This document shows, in pieces, positions 59,349-64,000 of a stretch of 64,000 nucleotides of DNA. Numbering within the stretch: the first letter of the stretch is position 1; each line of letters opens with the position of its first letter. A program made the translations under genes and the position numbers. Origin of the DNA: Vespula vulgaris (Eukaryota; Arthropoda; Insecta; Hymenoptera; Vespidae); assembly GCF_905475345.1 (NCBI RefSeq), contig NC_066593.1, positions 5,412,274 to 5,476,273 on the forward strand. Reading direction: 5' to 3'. The notes under the pieces were generated by a model. The model was not told where the DNA came from. It made no database searches and saw nothing but the letters and a program-made list of their open reading frames with translations.

Positions 59349-60895
59349 TATAATCGTTTTTTAAATTACTTTGTGGCTGTCGAAAAAACCCTCGAAGTGT
59401 AGTGTGAGTTGATCAACGAAAATCGATAAAAAATATAAAACATATGGACATGTGTGTATATGTGTGTATGTATGTATGTATGTATGTTCGTATGTATGAA
59501 TGAATGAATGAACGGATGAATGAATGAACGAACGAATGAATGAATGAATGAATGAATGAATGGATTAATTAATTAATTGATTAATTAATTAATTTATGAA
59601 GAAATGCATGCATGTATGCATGCATGCATATGTGAATGAATGAATAAACGTATGCATGCATGTTTGTAGACAAACGATATGAAAAGAAACACGATCGAAT
59701 CGCTGGCGATAAAAAAAAAAATATTCTATGTCGATGTTACGCGCGAAGGATTAGAAAAAGACAAATTTTTATCTATCTATTAACTAGCAATAATATCTTT
59801 GAAATCGTCATGTTCGGAATCGTCATGTTCATAATTTCTTCAAACTTGCCTCCTATCGGATTTCAAAGCGACAGATTTGAATCAATTCGTGTATTCGAGC
59901 GAGTACTTTGTAAAGTAAGAAAAGAAAGGAAGAAAGAAAAAAAATCGAATTTGTCTAATCGATTCTTTATCTAGTTCGAAGTCGTGTCAATCATAAATCT
60001 TTTCTGTCGCATAAATCCTTGCTTCACACCTCGAGGGATCGATGGATCGGTCGAATCCGGACGAATACAAGATCATTGAAAAGTTCTCGAGAAATTTATA
60101 TGTAATTATAACGAAATCTATCTTCATTCTTTTATTTTATTTTATTTATTTATCTTTTTTTCTCGAATAACGGACCAAATCACTTTTTATTTCATATGAG
60201 AAGTAACGTATCTGATTAATTAAAATTTATTATGGTTAAAAAAATATTTGGATGAATAATAAAAATATTTGCCAAGTAATTTGATTAGCATCTCGTGAAC
60301 TTTTCAAAGACATGTACGCATATGCATATGTAAAAGAAAAAAGAGAAAAAAATGTCGCAGAATCTCTCACGTCCTGTTCTCGTTTTGAAAAAGAAATCAA
60401 TGAAAGAAAAAGAAAAAAGAAAATTAATAATAATCTTCTCGTTCGTTCGTGTCTTCCCGATTTTATTTGTTAGCGATCTTCGCACGTAGTTTATCCTCCT
60501 TTTTTTCACAAAACAACGAACAAAGACGGAAAAAAATAATCAAGCACGGAGAGTAAAAGTAAAAAGGAAAACAACTCGAATTAAAAAATAAATAAATAAA
60601 TAAATAAAAGAAAAAAGATTGAAAGAAACTCGCATCCTTCGATCTCGATAAAGGAATTAATTTGTTGAATATAAAACGCGAAGTGTGTTCAAATTTGTAT
60701 TGCTTCAAATATCACTACCAATCAAAGTCAACATAATCTAAAAAAGCAAAGGAGAGTTTAACAGACGCCATTTTGAATTAATGTTAGTCTTATAGTTATC
60801 ATACACATACACATACAAAAAACACGACGAATAGGACGATAAAAATTAATTACTTAATGAGATAATGAATTATTATTGTTTAATTATTATTACTG

Positions 60896-60938
<43 letters not shown>

Positions 60939-61081
60939 CATTATTATTATTGTTGTTGTTGTTATTTTTATTTTTATTATTATTATTATTATATGAATAC
61001 ATTCATTAATAAATTATATATATATCTTATATGTATATAAATATATATATACATATATAATTAATTTATTAATTATTACAG
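58475..61081. other. Gene-free DNA dominated by simple repeats
   Basis: AT-rich sequence with a long ATT/GTT/CAT repeat (59011-59349), TATG/AATG tetranucleotides at about 59466-59650 and ATT/GTT triplets at about 60897-60990. The open frame at 59660-59974 is Lys/Arg-rich and unrecognised; it is not called. Confidence 0.6.
59011..59349. repeat. Long compound trinucleotide repeat (ATT, GTT, ATC)
   Basis: About 340 bp of almost pure triplets: ATT to about 59117, then GTT with interruptions to about 59171, then ATT again, then a pure ATC run at about 59285-59349. Poly-Ile, poly-Met and poly-Tyr frames on both strands are artefacts. Confidence 0.95.
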
Positions 61082-61206
61082 TCTTCTCCGTCTTGCGAGG
61101 ATTTACAAATTTTATCTGTAAGACACGTACGGCGATCGAAGACTCTCATATAAAATTTACGACGACGACAGCGATCGTAACGACGATCGAAGAAGCCGTG
61201 ATGTAA
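61082..61206 (+). CDS. Exon-like open segment B with stop codon, unassigned
   Basis: It is preceded by AATTATTACAG. Joined to the last base of segment A (57476) it reads VFSVLRGFTNFICKTRTAIE, then DSHIKFTTTTAIVTTIEEAV and M, followed by TAA at 61204-61206. In phase 0 it is also open for 23 codons before a stop. The sequence is GC-richer than its flanks. The Thr-rich part coincides with ACG triplets and may be low complexity. No family is recognised; it may be a pseudo-exon. Confidence 0.2.
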
Positions 61207-61307
61207 TAATATGTATCGAATTTTTCGAGGAAAACAAAAGTGATCACAAGAGTCTAACAGTAGTTTAATCGAAAGGAATTAAAAAAGAAAGCAACAAAAA
61301 AATCACA

Positions 61308-61362
<55 letters not shown>

Positions 61363-61386
61363 CATACATATATATATACATAAATA

Positions 61387-61446
<60 letters not shown>

Positions 61447-62208
61447 TACTACTACTATTACTACTACTACTATTACTACTAACTACTACTATTATCACTA
61501 TACTACTACTACTAGAAGGGGGGAATTTTTGCTATAACTACCACTTCGTCCATTTTTCTATATGGGCAGTTCGTTGCACTGTAATCAGCCCTCGGCCTTG
61601 TAAATTTTATCCTTGTCATTTCCAAAGAAACAAAAAAAGAAAGAAAGAAAAGAAAAAATAAAAGAGAAAGAGAAAGGTAGGAAAGTAAACGAATTATGAA
61701 GAAAATAATATTCGAGCCCCCAATTGCGGAGTGCCAATGCACTGATATACATATTTTTCTTTTTCTTTTTTAGAGTAGAAGTTGTGAATAGGGGGAAAGG
61801 AGGAATACGCGTAGATGTCGATCGATTATTCTCTTTTCCATTTTTCAAAATGTCGACTCGACGTTAAAAATCGATCGTCGCGTTAATAAACAAAAGAAAA
61901 AAAAAGAAAAAAAAGAACAAAATACAATAAAATAATAAAAAAATAACTTTCAATGGACATACTGCACTCCGAATGCGGGGGTACGATTCTTACGAAACTT
62001 TGCGAATTTAATCGTGCGATCTGTGAAGTCGAAAGAAACGCGGGGGAAAGAATAAAAAAAAAAGAAGTGAAAGATCCCACGCAAGCGATTTTGGCCATTT
62101 TCAATTGTGGCGATCGTTGACGAGCGAATTTCCGAGGCTTCGACAGTGTGCTATGATCCTTTTAATGAAACTATAATTTTTTTATCGAAAAAAGAAATAA
62201 AGTACAGT

Positions 62209-62255
<47 letters not shown>

Positions 62256-62448
62256 AAATACAGATCATTTGAGATAGTTCTTTGTTTCCTATTAATCTTT
62301 TATTTTTACAATGTAGTGAAAAAGAAGACGTTTCGATTGAAACGAAACACCGAGTAATCCCTCGTGATAAATGATAAAAATAAGAAAGTAAAAGAAGAAA
62401 ATGAAAAAAAAAAGAAAAGAAAAGTATTAAGAGAAAAGCCTCGTTCAG
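61207..62448. other. Gene-free DNA with TA and triplet repeats
   Basis: TA runs at about 61314-61390, an ATT then ACT triplet run at about 61388-61515, A-rich tracts at about 61890-61950 and a GA run at 62215-62250. Short unique GC-richer stretches at 61800-61870 and 62080-62160 hold no recognisable exon. Confidence 0.5.
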
Positions 62449-62532
62449 GATGAGCAATTAATTCGCCGAAAGACTGAAGGTGCTGAAGATATAGAGAGCG
62501 AGCTCGTCCTTGAAAAATATCCTCGTCAATGA
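62449..62532 (+). other. Exon-like open segment of unknown strand
   Basis: After a TCGTTCAG acceptor-like site the plus strand reads DEQLIRRKTEGAEDIESELV and LEKYPRQ, then TGA at 62530. The minus strand is also open across the same bases in a 121-codon frame (62306-62671). The plus-strand product looks protein-like (mixed charge, low repeat content), but no partner exon or family is recognised. Confidence 0.15.
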
Positions 62533-63045
62533 CCGCTCGAAACACCGTTGAAAAATCAAATTGTAGCATCGAACAAAGCCTGGCTAGAATACTCAATGAG
62601 ATACTGCTTTCGAACTTATAATAAAAAAAGATCAAAATTGATAACAAGTATTTTATTCGTCGACTACCCACGCATCTCCGTAAATATATAGTAAGTATGT
62701 TATATTATTATCACAATGATAATGTATAATCACATCTTTAGTATGGAACATTACTACATAATTTTATGAGCAATATTGTTTTAATAGATTTTTTTCTAGG
62801 CTCTACGAGTTACAATTTTCTTTTTATTTCGTAACCAATAAAAAAGAAAAAGAGAATAACTCGCATCGTAATCTCGAATTTCGTGTATATCTTAAGAGAT
62901 CAATCATCGAGAGATCGTTTTAACTCCTACAATAAAAATTCATTTCTCGTAATACGGCATATGAGAATCGTCGAAAGTATAAAAAAATACACATCGACGT
63001 GAATTTCTTTCCTTTGTGAATCTCGTAACGAGATTACTTAATTAA
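62533..63045. other. Intergenic flank / GNMT 3' region
   Basis: AT-rich sequence downstream of the GNMT stop on the minus strand. A minus-strand AATAAA at about 62823-62828 is a possible poly(A) signal. No gene is seen. Confidence 0.5.
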
Positions 63046-63333
63046 CTAGTACTTTTCCAGCACGTGAATGTAAAATCCAGGATTCTTGATCATATCCATT
63101 GGTTTAAAATCAGCGTATATCGTATGTTTTGCTTTAAATCGAAATGCTTCTGCAAGCATATCGCTAAAAACGTTCAATCTGTGAGGATAATATGATAACC
63201 TAAATTCGTTAACGTTTTCTGAATTGTTTTTGTTTGTTTTTTCATCGATAGTAATCATGTAGTCCAGAGTCACGATTGCTGGTTTGCCTGATATGAATAG
63301 TACTGATGTTTTTATATTAGTCATGTGTCGACT
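63046..63333 (-). CDS. Gnmt: GNMT terminal exon
   Basis: The acceptor TTTTTCAG precedes AGTCGACAC. It encodes [20 protein letters not shown], then [11 protein letters not shown], a short variable loop, [13 protein letters not shown] and the C-terminus FYIHVLEKY. 96 codons including stop. The ATG at 63324 is internal. Confidence 0.94.
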   Translation of the reverse strand, partial: SRHMTNIKTSVLFISGKPAIVTLDYMITIDEKTNKNNSENVNEFRLSYYPHRLNVFSDMLAEAFRFKAKHTIYADFKPMDMIKNPGFYIHVLEKY

Positions 63334-63766
63334 CTGAAAAAGATGTATATTATTATTATTATTATTATTATAAAAAAATTATCATATTAAAAAAATTATC
63401 TTAACGATACTCACGTTATAGTATATACATTTGGGTGGTGTGCTACCGGTTTGTATAATATAATCGTAATTCCTGTGATCGATCAAAAACAATCCACCTG
63501 GTTTGACACAACGTTCGAAGTTAGCAAAGGCTTGTCTAAAAAATAAATGTTATAAAAGAGATTAGGTATACGAAGAATATCATTTATTTATTTATTCAAA
63601 ATCATGAAATTATTTATGTAGATAATTTACTTTTGCTCTCTCTGATCGCCAAAGGAGTCGGGCATGTGTGCAAAACTATTTCCAAGGCAAATAACAGCAT
63701 CGAAACCGTCTCCAATTAAATGACTGATATCCTTATATAATGTCAACCAATTTGCTTCCTCGATCA
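63046..63766 (-). CDS. Gnmt: Glycine N-methyltransferase, last three coding exons (gene cut by window edge)
   Basis: Cytosolic enzyme that transfers the methyl group of S-adenosylmethionine to glycine, giving sarcosine and S-adenosylhomocysteine, and so buffers methyl supply. In minus-strand order the exons are 63766-63631, 63535-63415 and 63333-63046, with stop TAG at 63048-63046. They join in frame to about 180 residues. Visible signatures are [56 protein letters not shown] and DFKPMD, all matching vertebrate GNMT as I remember it. The exon before VIEEANW, which would carry the SAM-binding GTG motif, was not found between 63767 and 64000, so the 5' part lies outside the window. Confidence 0.95.
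63415..63535 (-). CDS. Gnmt: GNMT internal exon with the DHRNYD motif
   Basis: 121 bp between acceptor TTTTTTAG and donor GTGAGT (minus strand). It encodes [20 protein letters not shown], then [20 protein letters not shown]. The His-Arg-Asn-Tyr-Asp block is a hallmark of GNMT. Confidence 0.94.
63631..63766 (-). CDS. Gnmt: GNMT internal exon with the ICLGNSFAH motif
   Basis: 136 bp between acceptor TTTTTTAG and donor GTAAAT (minus strand). It encodes [20 protein letters not shown], then [20 protein letters not shown] and QREQ. It starts with two bases completing a Val or similar codon (fits VIEEANW) and ends with two bases completed to Lys by the next exon. Confidence 0.94.
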
Positions 63767-64000
63767 CTAAAAAAGAAAAAAAATAAATCGAATCAGAAAG
63801 ATAGGAAGAAAGAAAATTATTTGTTATCGAATCAGAAGAAAGTTATCAAAGATTTATTAACAATTATTATAAAAAAAAAAAAAAAAAAAGAAAATGATGA
63901 AACAGTAGTTTGCGATAAAGATTGACCTCCGTCGATAACATACCGACCCTTTCCTTAATAATATTTATCTACTCAGTAGATAAGAAAGTACGATATGCAT
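63767..64000. other. GNMT intron at the window edge
   Basis: A-rich sequence with a 19-base A tract near 63872. No further GNMT exon is recognised before the window ends. A short GC-richer stretch at about 63925-63955 has no recognisable reading frame for this enzyme. Confidence 0.5.

Noticed and set aside
58872..59364. Poly-Tyr, poly-Ile and poly-Met frames on both strands
   Set aside because: They are translations of a trinucleotide microsatellite.

Overview
This is a eukaryotic, almost certainly insect, nuclear DNA window. It is very AT-rich, packed with microsatellites, and its genes are split by GT-AG introns. The anchor gene is an ether-a-go-go (EAG/KCNH) voltage-gated potassium channel whose translated exons match my memory of the Drosophila protein over long stretches. 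The short introns in the channel core, simple-repeat-rich introns and polyQ-rich tail suit Hymenoptera, but the order is inference and the species is not identified.

Layout: 1-32,880 has no coding exon I can support. It holds microsatellites, several old diverged tandem arrays (units about 100-400 bp), a MITE fragment and a few GC-richer islands. It is probably upstream intron of eag, because the first visible eag exon starts inside the PAS domain. From 32,881 to 53,667 (+ strand), eleven eag exons join in one unbroken frame (1,125 residues plus stop): PAS/PAC, S1-S6 with the SVGFGN filter, C-linker, cyclic-nucleotide-binding-homology domain, and a polyQ/polyH tail with a coiled coil. Two further in-phase segments (35,839-35,946 and 49,221-49,337, the second needing a GC donor) look like optional cassette exons.

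Nested antisense inside the eag intron 42,791-47,040 is a complete, intronless 443-codon gene for a TLDc protein of the MEAK7 (TLDC1) family, with a GC-richer candidate promoter at about 46.2 kb. From 53.7 to 63 kb the DNA is gene-poor: MITEs (including one TTAA-flanked element inside another), long trinucleotide repeats, and two or three exon-like open segments I cannot assign. At the right edge, 63,046-63,766 (- strand), are the last three coding exons of glycine N-methyltransferase (GNMT); its 5' part lies beyond the window.

The three genes have unrelated jobs: membrane excitability, lysosomal mTOR-linked signalling, and S-adenosylmethionine turnover. They are neighbours by position only. 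The points most worth following up are the two candidate eag cassette exons, the intronless nested MEAK7 gene, the piggyBac-like nested MITEs, and the unassigned spliceable open segments at 57.4 and 61.1 kb.
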